Origin: an uncultured Aquimarina sp.
Lineage (GTDB): Bacteria; Bacteroidota; Bacteroidia; Flavobacteriales; Flavobacteriaceae
Length of the DNA stretch: 64,000 nucleotides
Reading direction: 5' to 3'
Assembly: GCA_947498705.1 (NCBI GenBank)
Contig: CANMLW010000001.1
Location: 1 to 64,000, forward strand
The stretch's first letter is position 1; the number at the start of each line of letters is the position of its first letter. Below, piece by piece: positions 37,638 to 47,199 of the stretch. The notes under the pieces are model-generated. The model did no database searches. It had not been told where the DNA came from and saw nothing but the letters and a program-made list of their open reading frames with translations. Made by a program: the position numbers and the translations under genes.

Positions 37638-40600
37638 ATGAAAAATAAGCTTAAATCATTCATTATTTGTTGTACTATCCTACTGTCATCATGCGCAACT
37701 TATGAGCTGCAAGTAAATGAAAAAACGGCGGTTCCTTTCTCTCGAGATCAAAAAGAACTTTCTCATTCTTTTTATCTAATTGGGGATGCAGGATATTTAA
37801 AAAAGAATACAGATAAAAATGAAGTGTTACAGGCACTAAATTTAAGACTTCAGAAAGAAGAAAAGAATAGTTCTATACTATTTTTGGGTGACAATGTATA
37901 TCCAAATGGTCTACCTGGTAAAAGTGATCCAAATAGAAAAGCCGCAATTAAAATTTTAGATAGTCAAATTGAAAGTTTGACCAATTTTAAAGGAAACACC
38001 ATTTTTATTCCCGGTAATCATGATTGGGCAGGTTATGGGGTAAAAGGAGTTAAAAATCAACAAAAATATATAGAAAGTAAGTTAGGGAAAAACTCATACT
38101 ATCCTAAAAATGGTTGCCCCATAGAAAAAATAGATATCAATGAAGACGTGGTTTTACTTGCAATAGATTCTCAGTGGTATCTTGAAAATTGGGACCTACA
38201 TCCTACTATAAATGATGATTGTGAAATAAAAACCAGAATAAAATTCTTTGATGAGTTAGAAGGTTTGATCAAAAAGAATAGAGATAAAACTACACTAATT
38301 GCTATGCATCATCCTGTATTCTCAAATGGACCTCATGGGGGTAAATATGCTATCAAACAGCATTTGTTTCCTTTAGGTAATGGTATTCCTCTTCCGGTGC
38401 TTGGTACCTTAGTTACCACGATAAGAGAGACGGGAGGTGTATCACCACAAGATATTCAAAATAAACACTATCAGATTTTTAGAAAAAGAGTTATTACTTT
38501 GGCTCAAGAGTCTAGTAAAGTAGTATTTGTTTCGGGGCACGAACATAGTTTACAATTTATAAGACAAGATAATCTCCCACAAATAATAAGTGGTTCGGCA
38601 TCCAAAAATTCTGCTACAAAGAATACCGGAAAGGGAGTGTTTTCTTATGGAGGTAAAGGATATGCTAAGTTTTCGGTTTATAATGATGGATCTTCAGAAG
38701 TAAGTTACTTTGCTGTAAAAAATGGAATAGAGAAAATGATATTTAATACCAAGGTGTTAAGATCTGAAGAAAAAATACAAAAGAAAAATTACCCGCAAAG
38801 CCAAAAACAAGAACAAATCGCCTCGGTGTATTCAAAAGAAGAAACAGATAAAAGTTCTTTTTATAAATTTATTTGGGGTGATCGATATCGAAAATATTAT
38901 AGTTCGCATGTAAGTGCACCAACGGTGAGTCTGGATACTCTTTTTGGTGGTCTCGAACCGATACGAAAAGGAGGAGGACATCAATCTAAATCATTACGTC
39001 TTAAGGATAAAAATGGGGCCGAATATGTGATGCGGGCATTACGAAAAAGTGCATTAAAATACTTGCAAGCCGTTGCTTTTAAAGATAAATACATCGAAGG
39101 TGAATTTGATAATACCGTAGCACAATCCCAGTTGTTAGATGTTTTTACAGGAGCCCACCCTTATGCTCCCTTTACCATTGGTACACTTTCTGATGCCGTA
39201 GGAGTTTATCATACAAACCCTGTGTTGTATTATGTGCCAAAACAAAATGCGCTTAAAGGGTTTAATGAGGACTTTGGAGATGAATTGTATATGATCGAAG
39301 AACGAGCGGCTTCAAATCATGGCGAAGTAAAAAGTTTTGGTTTTTCTAATAAGCTCATTAGTACAGATGATATGTTGAAGAAAATCAGAAAAAACAACAA
39401 GCATTTTATAGATGAAGAAAGCTATATAAAAGCACGTTTATTTGATATGCTTATCGGAGATTGGGATAGACATGAAGATCAGTGGCGATGGGCAGCTTTT
39501 AAGCAAGATGAAGGAGCTATAGTTTATCGGCCAGTTCCAAGAGATAGAGATCAGGCTTTTTCTATTATGGCAGACGGAGCATTGCTTACAATTGCTACTC
39601 GTATTGTTCCCTCTTTACGTTTGATGCAATCTTATGAAGAAGAGTTAAGAAGTCCCAAATGGTTTAATCTAGAACCTTATCCGTTGGATGTGGCACTTAT
39701 AACAAAATCCAACAAAGACATTTGGGATAAGCAGGTTGCATATATACAAAATAATTTAACCGATGTAGAAATAGAGAAAGCTTTTGAGTTTATTCCTAAA
39801 GAAATCAATGATAATACAATAGAGGAAATAAAACGAAAATTAAGGGGGAGAAGAAGTAATCTTCAAAATATTTCAGATACATATTTTAAGCATATTAATA
39901 AATATGTCGTTATCAAAGGGACAGATAAAAAAGACTATTTTACGATTAGAGCTCTTCCTAACAAGCAGACAGAAATCACGGTTCATGAGATTATCAATAA
40001 TGAAAAAGCAACTCTAATTCATAAAAGAATTTATACTAGAGAAATTTCAAAAGAAATATGGGTGTATGGACTAGATAATGAAGATGTATTTGAAGTAATA
40101 GGAAAACAATCGATATTACTTAGAATTATAGGGGGGCAAAATAATGACACGTATCGTATAGAAAATGGAAAAAAAATACATATATATGATTATAAGTCTA
40201 AAAAGAACACTTTTGATCAAGCTTTAAAAGCTACCATTCATGCCCAGAACAAATACGATATTAATACTTATGATTACAAGAAGTTAAAGTACTCTACCAA
40301 TCAATTTATACCTTCGATTGCAGCCAATCCCGACGATGGCTTTAGTTTCGGCTTTGTAAATACCTTAACAAATTATGGATTTAACAGAAATCCATTTTCT
40401 GCCCAACATCAATTACAAGCAAACTATTACTTTGGTACAAGTGGATTTAACGTTGGTTATACAGGTGAGTTTGCTAATATCATAGGTAATACTAATTTAC
40501 TGATAGAAGCAAATCTTACAGATTCTAATTATGCCAATAACTTTTTTGGTTTTGGTAATGAAACTGTTTTTGAAGATGATAAGGATTTAGATTTTTATCG

Positions 40601-41357
40601 TGTTCGTCAATCTAGTCATAGTGGCGCATTAGGTATTGTATATAGAGGAAGACAAGGCGCTTTTATGTTTGTTAAAGGAGTATATGAGAGCTTCGAACTA
40701 GAGGATACTGCCGATAGGATTTTGACGTCTAATCAAGATGTTTTGGTAGATGATGATGAGCTATTAAATCTTTTTGATAAAACAAACTTTGCCGGGTTAG
40801 AAGCAAGCTATTCTTATGAAAATTATAATGATAAAGCAGTTCCCACTTTAGGAATGCATTTTGAATTAATCTCGGGATATAAGTTCAATGTAGATAATCC
40901 CGATCAATCTGTTACCTACCTTAAACCATTGTTTGGTATTATCAAAAATATATCCAAGGATCATCGTTTGGTTCTTGCCACACGATTAGGATCGCATATT
41001 AATTTGGGAAGTCAAAATGATATAGAAATATATCAATCGGCAAGATTAGGCCGGGAGAATGGTTTAAGAGGATTTAATAGTGAACGTTTTTCTGGTAAGC
41101 ATAGTTTTTACTCGTCATCAGATGTAAGATATAGTTTTAAGAAATTAAGATCCAGTATTGTACCTCTAAGCATTGGATTTTATGGTGGGTTTGATGTTGG
41201 TAGAGTTTGGTTTCATGAAGAGAATTCTAAGAAGTGGCACAACGCTGTAGGAGGAGGCGTTTATATGACTGCAGCCCAACTATTCACCTCTAGAATAGGA
41301 GTATTTACTTCGAGCGATGGGGCATTAATTTCTTTTGGATTAGGAATTGGTATTTAA
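37638..41357 (+). CDS. Lipoprotein fusing metallophosphoesterase, kinase-like region and BamA/surface-antigen barrel
   Basis: 1239 residues. Lipobox LSSC near residue 19. Residues 45-365 are a calcineurin-type phosphoesterase: LIGDAGY, FLGDNVYP, GNHDW, MHHPV and SGHEH give the full two-metal site. Residues about 430-690 look like an atypical kinase: MRALRKS (Lys470), LYMIEER as a hinge, GDWDRHEDQW (about 607-616) as catalytic loop and PRDRDQAF (about 634-641) as metal-binding motif, like HipA/Fam20 or lipid kinases. From about 897 to the end, DGFSFGFVNT to SFGLGIGI, is an outer-membrane barrel of the BamA/surface-antigen type. Kinase activity is my inference. Sits between a DUF6268 gene and the YHS/ppk genes. 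Confidence 0.85.
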   Translation: MKNKLKSFIICCTILLSSCATYELQVNEKTAVPFSRDQKELSHSFYLIGDAGYLKKNTDKNEVLQALNLRLQKEEKNSSILFLGDNVYPNGLPGKSDPNRKAAIKILDSQIESLTNFKGNTIFIPGNHDWAGYGVKGVKNQQKYIESKLGKNSYYPKNGCPIEKIDINEDVVLLAIDSQWYLENWDLHPTINDDCEIKTRIKFFDELEGLIKKNRDKTTLIAMHHPVFSNGPHGGKYAIKQHLFPLGNGIPLPVLGTLVTTIRETGGVSPQDIQNKHYQIFRKRVITLAQESSKVVFVSGHEHSLQFIRQDNLPQIISGSASKNSATKNTGKGVFSYGGKGYAKFSVYNDGSSEVSYFAVKNGIEKMIFNTKVLRSEEKIQKKNYPQSQKQEQIASVYSKEETDKSSFYKFIWGDRYRKYYSSHVSAPTVSLDTLFGGLEPIRKGGGHQSKSLRLKDKNGAEYVMRALRKSALKYLQAVAFKDKYIEGEFDNTVAQSQLLDVFTGAHPYAPFTIGTLSDAVGVYHTNPVLYYVPKQNALKGFNEDFGDELYMIEERAASNHGEVKSFGFSNKLISTDDMLKKIRKNNKHFIDEESYIKARLFDMLIGDWDRHEDQWRWAAFKQDEGAIVYRPVPRDRDQAFSIMADGALLTIATRIVPSLRLMQSYEEELRSPKWFNLEPYPLDVALITKSNKDIWDKQVAYIQNNLTDVEIEKAFEFIPKEINDNTIEEIKRKLRGRRSNLQNISDTYFKHINKYVVIKGTDKKDYFTIRALPNKQTEITVHEIINNEKATLIHKRIYTREISKEIWVYGLDNEDVFEVIGKQSILLRIIGGQNNDTYRIENGKKIHIYDYKSKKNTFDQALKATIHAQNKYDINTYDYKKLKYSTNQFIPSIAANPDDGFSFGFVNTLTNYGFNRNPFSAQHQLQANYYFGTSGFNVGYTGEFANIIGNTNLLIEANLTDSNYANNFFGFGNETVFEDDKDLDFYRVRQSSHSGALGIVYRGRQGAFMFVKGVYESFELEDTADRILTSNQDVLVDDDELLNLFDKTNFAGLEASYSYENYNDKAVPTLGMHFELISGYKFNVDNPDQSVTYLKPLFGIIKNISKDHRLVLATRLGSHINLGSQNDIEIYQSARLGRENGLRGFNSERFSGKHSFYSSSDVRYSFKKLRSSIVPLSIGFYGGFDVGRVWFHEENSKKWHNAVGGGVYMTAAQLFTSRIGVFTSSDGALISFGLGIGI

Positions 41358-41379
41358 TTAATTAAAAAACTATTTATTT

Positions 41380-41778
41380 ATGGAAGTTAAGTTTCAGAAT
41401 TTAAAAAATGGAATTGCGGTTAGAAAATTTGACCTAGTAGAGGTTGTGGATCATCAAAAGGCAATAAAAGGAAAACCTGATATTGTTTATAAGTATGAAA
41501 ATGCACAATATCATTTTCTTACCGAAGAAAATAAAAGTAAATTTATAGCTAATACCAAAAGGTATTTACCCCAATACGGAGGATATTGTGCAATTGCAAT
41601 GAGTGAAGGTGCTTTGGTAGATGCCAATCCTAAGAGTTTTTTGATTCAGGATGATAAATTGTATTTATTTTTTAGTAAGTATTTAGGAATTATAAATACT
41701 AAACGACAATGGATAGTAGACCCAGAGCAAAAAAGAGTATTGGGAGATGCAGAATGGTTAAAGCTTACAGGTTCTTAG
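41380..41778 (+). CDS. YHS-domain protein
   Basis: 132 residues. The C-terminal part matches the YHS metal-binding-like domain, with FLTEENKSKFIANTKRYLPQYGGYCA and SFLIQDDKLYLFFSKYL, where the usual Y-H-S segment is changed to Y-H-F. YHS domains are often found in copper-related and metal-handling proteins. No signal peptide is visible. Follows the phosphatase-kinase-barrel gene by 22 nt, so it belongs to that operon. Confidence 0.8.
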   Translation: MEVKFQNLKNGIAVRKFDLVEVVDHQKAIKGKPDIVYKYENAQYHFLTEENKSKFIANTKRYLPQYGGYCAIAMSEGALVDANPKSFLIQDDKLYLFFSKYLGIINTKRQWIVDPEQKRVLGDAEWLKLTGS

Positions 41779-41879
41779 TACACTGACGAGAAGTTGAGAT
41801 ATAAACGAAAAGCTTTTTACAAGGTATAAACGTAATTGATAATTTGTTTTGTGATTTTTAAATAATATAACTTACTTAT

Positions 41880-43889
41880 ATGGCTTTGATAACAGATGAA
41901 TACTACAATAGAGATTTATCGTGGTTACGTTTTAATCATAGAGTGCTTCAAGAAGCAACAGATGATAATAATCCTTTGTACGAACGTTTAAAGTTTTTAG
42001 CAATTTTTTCATCTAATCTGGATGAGTTTTATAAGGTAAGAGTTTCAGATATTAGACAGATAAAAGAGATTGAAAAACCACTAAGGAAAAAACTAATTAC
42101 CAAACCGAATAAACTGCTGGCAGAAATTAACAGCCAGGTAGATATTCTTCAAGAAGAGTTTGGAAGAATTTTTTACACAGAAATTATTCCTGATTTACAA
42201 AAGTCAAACATCAACCTACTATTCTTAGATATGTATGAAAAGACTCAATTTGAGTTTTGTATAGAATATTATAAGAAGAACAGCAATGATTTGGGGGTAT
42301 TAACTATAGGTGAAGACAATCTTTTTGTAGAAAATGAAATTATATATCTGGTAGGGATGTCTAATAAAAATGACCTTATTTGGTTTAAAATTAATCCAGA
42401 AACCCCTAGGTTTATTACAATGCCCAATACAAAGGAAAGTTTTGAGGTTTTATTTATTGATGATATTCTAAAATATAATCTAAAAGAGCAATATAAGACT
42501 GATTTTTATGCAATTAAAATCTCTAGGGATGCAGAACTTTATATAGAAAGCGAATATTCGGGAAATTTATTAGATAAAATAAAAGCGTCATTACCCAATC
42601 GGGATAGCGGACAAGTTACTAGAGCATTGATAGATCAGTTCATGCCAAAAAACACTATTGATGCTATTAAACAAACGCTTGATATTAATGAAACTGATAT
42701 CGTTAGAGGAAGCACTTATCACAACTTTAAAGATTTTTTTAGTTTTCCTAATTTGGGTGGAAAGAAATTGATTTTTAAAGAACTAATACCGATTCGTAAT
42801 AAAGAACTACAGAATAGTTCGAGTATACTAACTGCGATAGATGAAAAAGATAGATTACTTAGTTTTCCTTATGAATCATTTGAAGATGTTGTAAGGCTGG
42901 TAGAAGAAGCTGCAAATGATCCCAGTGTTACCAAAATAAAAGCCACTTTATACAGAGTCTCTAAAGATTCATTAATAGCAAATGGATTGTTACAAGCAGC
43001 TAAGAATGGAAAAGAAGTGTATGTTTTTATAGAAACCAAAGCTCGTTTTGATGAAAAGAATAATATTAGATGGGGTAAGAAGCTAGAAGAAAACGGAGCG
43101 ATTGTAAAATATAGTTACCCTGGGATTAAGGTGCATTCTAAAATTCTTTATATAGAAAAAGAAATAGAAGGAGCATCAAAAAAATATTGTTATATAGGTA
43201 CAGGGAATTTTAATGAAAAAACATCTAAAATTTACACAGATTTTGGTTTAATGACCGCAAGAAAAAAAATAACCTCAGAAATCTTACAGGTTTTTCAGGT
43301 TTTAGAAGGAAAACTAATTATTCCTAAATGTAAAAAACTATTAGTATCTCCATTTACAACCCGTAGTAAATTTAGAACACTGGTAGAGAATGAAATTGAG
43401 AATGCCAAAGCAGGAGAGGAGGCATATATGATTTTAAAAATGAATAGCCTGCAAGATAAGAGAATGATTAACTTATTATATAAGGCAAGTAATGCAGGAG
43501 TAAAAATTAGATTACTAGTAAGAGGTATCTGTTGTCTGGTGCCTCAAATAAAAGGGCAAAGCGAAAATATATATGTCACCAGTATTGTAGATCGGTTTCT
43601 AGAACATGGCAGAGTATATTTATTTTCGAATAAAGGAAAGGAAAAAATGTTTATAGGCTCTGCAGATTGGATGACAAGAAACCTGGATCATAGAATTGAA
43701 GTTATTACACCAATCCTAGATAAAGATATATTTACAAAGATTTCTGAAATAATAAGGCTTCAGCTTAATGATACTGTAAAAGCTAGAAATATTGATGTAA
43801 TGCAGACGAATCAATATAGTACTGGTCAAAAAAATACAATAAGTTCTCAGCATCTGATTTATGACCAATTAAAGCAAATCAATCAATAA
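41880..43889 (+). CDS. ppk1: Polyphosphate kinase 1
   Basis: Makes polyphosphate from ATP by reversible transfer of the gamma phosphate. 669 residues, full length. The N-terminal domain is helical (ITDEYYNRDLSWLRFNHRV); the C-terminal half holds two phospholipase D-like HKD domains, with catalytic His in KVHSKILY (about 418) and the active site ARFDEKNNIRWG, GTGNFNEKTSKIYTDFG and HGRVYLF regions. It follows the YHS gene by about 100 nt and completes the operon beginning at 34520. Polyphosphate is a natural partner of phosphatase/kinase proteins in the same operon. Confidence 0.95.
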   Translation: MALITDEYYNRDLSWLRFNHRVLQEATDDNNPLYERLKFLAIFSSNLDEFYKVRVSDIRQIKEIEKPLRKKLITKPNKLLAEINSQVDILQEEFGRIFYTEIIPDLQKSNINLLFLDMYEKTQFEFCIEYYKKNSNDLGVLTIGEDNLFVENEIIYLVGMSNKNDLIWFKINPETPRFITMPNTKESFEVLFIDDILKYNLKEQYKTDFYAIKISRDAELYIESEYSGNLLDKIKASLPNRDSGQVTRALIDQFMPKNTIDAIKQTLDINETDIVRGSTYHNFKDFFSFPNLGGKKLIFKELIPIRNKELQNSSSILTAIDEKDRLLSFPYESFEDVVRLVEEAANDPSVTKIKATLYRVSKDSLIANGLLQAAKNGKEVYVFIETKARFDEKNNIRWGKKLEENGAIVKYSYPGIKVHSKILYIEKEIEGASKKYCYIGTGNFNEKTSKIYTDFGLMTARKKITSEILQVFQVLEGKLIIPKCKKLLVSPFTTRSKFRTLVENEIENAKAGEEAYMILKMNSLQDKRMINLLYKASNAGVKIRLLVRGICCLVPQIKGQSENIYVTSIVDRFLEHGRVYLFSNKGKEKMFIGSADWMTRNLDHRIEVITPILDKDIFTKISEIIRLQLNDTVKARNIDVMQTNQYSTGQKNTISSQHLIYDQLKQINQ

Positions 43890-43913
43890 TGTGATCGATG
43901 AGTTTGGGTATAT

Positions 43914-44330
43914 CTATTTTTTAGTAAATATATAGACAGACTTTGTTTCAAGTTCATCTATTTTAAAAATCGAAATAATTTCGATCATACCGGGTTCTAA
44001 AAACTTTCCGTGATATGTAATGGTTTCAGATTCATATTCGATAGTAAAGTTAGAATTAAGCGCAAGAAATTTAAGCTTTTTGTCAACGGGGTCGCAAGAA
44101 TCTGTGATTAGTCCAGGATTTTTCCAAATAGCATCCCCCATACTATTTACGGTAATAGTTTCTTGTTTTCGGCATTCATCTAGTTCAAGGTCAATACCTC
44201 CTAAATTTGCACTTTTCAAGACCCAAATACCAATTAAATCTGATTGTTTTCCTTCAAATATTATTATTTCATCCTCTTTTTTACAAAGAATGAGGATGAA
44301 GCATACAAATAGGGGGAGTAATTTTTTCAT
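43914..44330 (-). CDS. Lipocalin-like lipoprotein, unknown
   Basis: 138 residues. N-terminal hydrophobic stretch ending LILC (Cys16) gives a lipoprotein signal. The mature part shows the lipocalin-like pattern common in Bacteroidota: DLIGIWVLKSAN at the first strand, then a series of beta strands (ETITVNSMGDAIWKN, FTIEYESETITYHGKF). Two conserved-looking cysteines (ECRK, DSCDP) could form a disulfide. Convergent with ppk1, 24 nt apart. Confidence 0.7.
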   Translation of the reverse strand: MKKLLPLFVCFILILCKKEDEIIIFEGKQSDLIGIWVLKSANLGGIDLELDECRKQETITVNSMGDAIWKNPGLITDSCDPVDKKLKFLALNSNFTIEYESETITYHGKFLEPGMIEIISIFKIDELETKSVYIFTKK

Positions 44331-44657
44331 AATGTGTTTTTCAGTTTTAAAAAGAAACCAAATTTAAAAGAGTTTACTTTTTAATTAAATACAGAAAAAC
44401 CATATTTTTTTTACTTTTTAAAAGTTGTTAAGATGTAAGTTTGTAGGAATGGTAATTAAATATTTAACTTGTTGTTTTTTAATGTTTTAATTCGTATTTA
44501 GGAGTGGTTTTCTTTAGGTTATCGCTAAATGTACAAGTAAAATTTAATAGATAAATGTTTGATTTTCGTACATAAATTATATTTTAGTCTTGTAATTGAA
44601 TTAAATAATAATCTTATTTCTAATTTGGGGAAATTAGCATAAGTCAGGATATAGTAA
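44331..44657. other. Gap upstream of the GldL-like gene
   Basis: About 330 nt, very AT-rich, no coding frame. A short TTTGGGGAAATTA element at 44624-44636 resembles one at 48221-48233 (TTCGGGGAAATTT); both lie before small genes. Whether it is a regulatory site is open. Confidence 0.3.
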
Positions 44658-44828
44658 ATGAATACAACAAAAGTAATCAGTATAGTACTTCTTGTAGTAG
44701 GAGTGTTATTGTTTTTATTGGGAGCACTTATTAAGATATTACATTGGCCGGGGGTTAATTATTTTCTTATTTCGGGAGCTGTTTTATTTTTTATAGGGGT
44801 TGCCTTACTTTTTAAGAAAGGGGATTAA
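44658..44828 (+). CDS. Small GldL-like two-helix membrane protein
   Basis: 56 residues, two hydrophobic helices (about 6-26 and 35-52) joined by IKILHWPGVN. The K-I-L-H-W-P-G loop is close to the signature of the N-terminal membrane part of GldL, the proton-motive-force-driven motor protein of T9SS and gliding, but the long cytoplasmic domain of GldL is missing. Free-standing GldL-related small proteins are found in Bacteroidota and have no assigned role. Alone on its strand, downstream of a lipocalin-like gene. Confidence 0.6.
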   Translation: MNTTKVISIVLLVVGVLLFLLGALIKILHWPGVNYFLISGAVLFFIGVALLFKKGD

Positions 44829-44913
44829 GGTGATGATATTTAAAAACAAATGTAAAGTAGTTTCATAACCGTTATGAATATAAATCTTTAACTACTTTTA
44901 AATTAAATTACAA

Positions 44914-45321
44914 ATGAGATTTTTTTAGCAATGTCATTAATAGCCTTCTCAAGTCAAATAGGATTTGGACAAAACATTCAAATATCTGATGACCTCTATG
45001 GCCATGTCGTGGTCACACCAAAATTCGAAGGAGGAATACGAGAATTTTACAAATACATTAGAGAGAATTTGAAATATCCGAAAGCTGCAAAAAGAAAAGG
45101 TATAGGGTGAAAAGTGGGCGTCACTTTTGTAATTGACAAAGAAGGGATGGTGGTTCAAGATTCGGTCAGAGTTACAAAAAAAAATACACCCTTTACTTGA
45201 TAACGAAGCAGCAAGGGTCATCAGAGAATCACCGAAGTGGATACCAGGTAAATTAGTTGCAGATGGTCCAACTGTATATGTTAAAATGTTTTTGCCAATA
45301 ATATTTAAAGATGGAACTTAG
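44914..45321 (+). pseudogene. TonB C-terminal-domain protein remnant, three lesions
   Basis: Decays a secreted energy-transducer-like TonB_C protein. Intact parts read, in pieces: a signal peptide needing one extra T (T-run 44920-44926, -1), then PKFEGGIREFYKYI and LKYPKAAKRKGI, a TGA at 45108-45110, VGVTFVIDKEGMVV, and after a 9-A run at 45176-45184 (one A too many, +1) PLLDNEAARVIRESPKW to the stop at 45321. The TonB C-terminal beta-alpha-beta pattern is clear. Three independent lesions make this a pseudogene rather than a single sequencing error, unless the assembly is poor here. Confidence 0.8.
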
Positions 45322-45800
45322 ATCTAAAATCTAGAAATATCAAAAAGGAGAGTAGAATATAAAAATGAAAAGTAACCTTATTAACGTCTTTTCGGTACCC
45401 AATCTATAAAGCAGAAATCTCCCCATTATTTAGCTATATTTTATTATTTAAACTTATTCTCTATAGGATATGGATTGTATGATTAAGCATTGTATGTAGA
45501 AAATAAAAGTTAGCAATTATTGTATATTAAACCGTAAACAAGGTAAAGTTAAACTTACTGTCTTTATATCCCATACTCATATTCTCATATACCCCAATTA
45601 AGAAAATTTATATACTAATCAAAATTTGTTTGAATAATCAGATGATATTTGTATACAATATTTATTTGAATAGTAGCAATATGTTTTTACGGAAACCCTT
45701 AATATACTTGCTTTTTAGAAGAAAAGTTTGTGGTTTTACCGTATTCAACTTTGTAGGATTTGTTAGTAGTTTTGAGCTTAAAATTAAAACCAATTTAAAA
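45322..45800. other. Gene-poor gap
   Basis: About 480 nt, AT-rich. No frame longer than about 15 codons looks coding. A frame starting at 45630 belongs to the next protein's extension, but the GTG at 45801 is the likely start. Confidence 0.3.
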
Positions 45801-46550
45801 GTGAAAAATTTATACATATTGATTTTGTTTATATCTGTACAATTGTCAGCACAGAGAGTAGCACATCGAAGTTATATAGCAGACAATGGAATTAAATATA
45901 AGTCAGGTGATAGAATTAATTATAAGGGATCGAACTATAAAATTAAAAAGATATTCCAGGACACAGAATCTCAAATTTTTTATATACAATTAAAAGGAAG
46001 AGATAAATTTGAGATTGAGGTTAATAAAGAAATTGAAAGTTGTAATGTAAAACCTTGTGAGATTGATCCGAATGCAAAATACGATTGTGAATATCTTAAA
46101 AATAAAATTGACGAGAATACAAATCAAAGAGTGGTAAAGCTTAAACCTAAGGCTCTTTACAGTAAAGGTGAATTCTCAGACAGCGCAACTGTATATGGAA
46201 TGGTACAGGAGAATACTAAAATATTAGTATTTAAGATATTCAGTTATAATACTTTTAGTTTTAAAAAAGGAGATCAGATCATGCTCAAAACTTCAGACGA
46301 CGATATAATCAAACTTGATAATTTTAATGATGTTGTCGCAGAGCACAAAACAATTAAAAAACTTAACACAGCTTTTTGGATTGCAGAAATGAAGGTAGTT
46401 TTAACAGATGAATTAGTAGATAAATTAAAAGACAGAAGATTGGTTAAGGTGAGTTACAATACGTCAAAAGGAAATGTTGATAGTGATGTAAGAGACAAGT
46501 ACTCTATGAATGTTGCAAGAATAGTTGGCTGCTTAACAAATAAATTTTGA
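45801..46550 (+). CDS. Secreted protein of unknown function, GTG start
   Basis: 249 residues from GTG at 45801 (then KNLYILILFISVQLSAQ), chosen because it puts a standard signal peptide with SAQ cleavage at the N-terminus; an ATG at 45630 would add 57 residues in front of it. The mature part starts with a beta-rich segment (GIKYKSGDRINYKGSNYKIKK) that resembles a small SH3-like barrel, followed by CNVKPCEIDP and CEYLK cysteines. No named family. Its neighbours are a pseudogene and a small fragment. Confidence 0.6.
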   Translation: MKNLYILILFISVQLSAQRVAHRSYIADNGIKYKSGDRINYKGSNYKIKKIFQDTESQIFYIQLKGRDKFEIEVNKEIESCNVKPCEIDPNAKYDCEYLKNKIDENTNQRVVKLKPKALYSKGEFSDSATVYGMVQENTKILVFKIFSYNTFSFKKGDQIMLKTSDDDIIKLDNFNDVVAEHKTIKKLNTAFWIAEMKVVLTDELVDKLKDRRLVKVSYNTSKGNVDSDVRDKYSMNVARIVGCLTNKF

Positions 46551-46613
46551 ATTTACGATTTTGCCATAAAGGAAAAGGTTGAGTCGGTCGTAATTTTATA
46601 ATCTACAATTTTA

Positions 46614-46835
46614 ATGGCTTTTGCATTCGCCTATACAATATCGGTAAGTGCAAAATGTGAATTGAATAAAGTAATCAGTATTGAAAAAAAACTTGTCGAC
46701 CCTAAAAAAATAGAAAGACCAGGCGAACAAACTTTTGAGAGCAAAAATAGAATTGATAAAGATGTTGTTGTTAAAATTGGAGAGACTAAAAGAACCAATC
46801 TAGAGGATGATGGTACCATAGAACTTGGAAATTGA
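46614..46835 (+). CDS. Possible small secreted protein or gene remnant
   Basis: 73 residues. The start AFAFAYTISVSAKC looks like the end of a signal peptide, and the rest is charged (KKLVDPKKIERPGEQTF). No domain, no upstream start signal. It could be the rest of a decayed gene like the TonB remnant nearby. Weak. Confidence 0.25.
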   Translation: MAFAFAYTISVSAKCELNKVISIEKKLVDPKKIERPGEQTFESKNRIDKDVVVKIGETKRTNLEDDGTIELGN

Positions 46836-47199
46836 AGAGAATTCAATATAGATCCTTAAGCCAAAACAGCAATTTTAACAAATGAAATCAAATTATTTAT
46901 TACCCGATACCAGGTTTTTATAATTTTTATCAAATAGAGGAAAACAGGTATAAAGGTTGAACAGCTTGGGGCTAATAGAAAATTAACAGGTTGTAATATA
47001 TTGATGCCTTATGTCAAATAGCGTTACAGAGTAGCTACCCTAAATTACAAAATAACTCACCAACAATGAATAACTTCTTTGTATTCATGAATTTAGAGTG
47101 GTTTTCATGAATACCGATACGCCTTTCTTGTTTGGATAATATTTGAGATGTACTATTGATCAAATAAAAATTAGTATAAATCATTTAAAAAATTTTATC
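46836..47199. other. Gap with an 11-bp inverted repeat
   Basis: No coding frame that I trust. An inverted repeat (GTATTCATGAA at 47081-47091 with TTCATGAATAC at 47104-47114) lies before the next gene. Confidence 0.35.

Noticed and set aside
45630-45800. Longer start of the 45801 secreted protein
   Set aside because: It would place 57 residues before a normal signal peptide, which then could not work.
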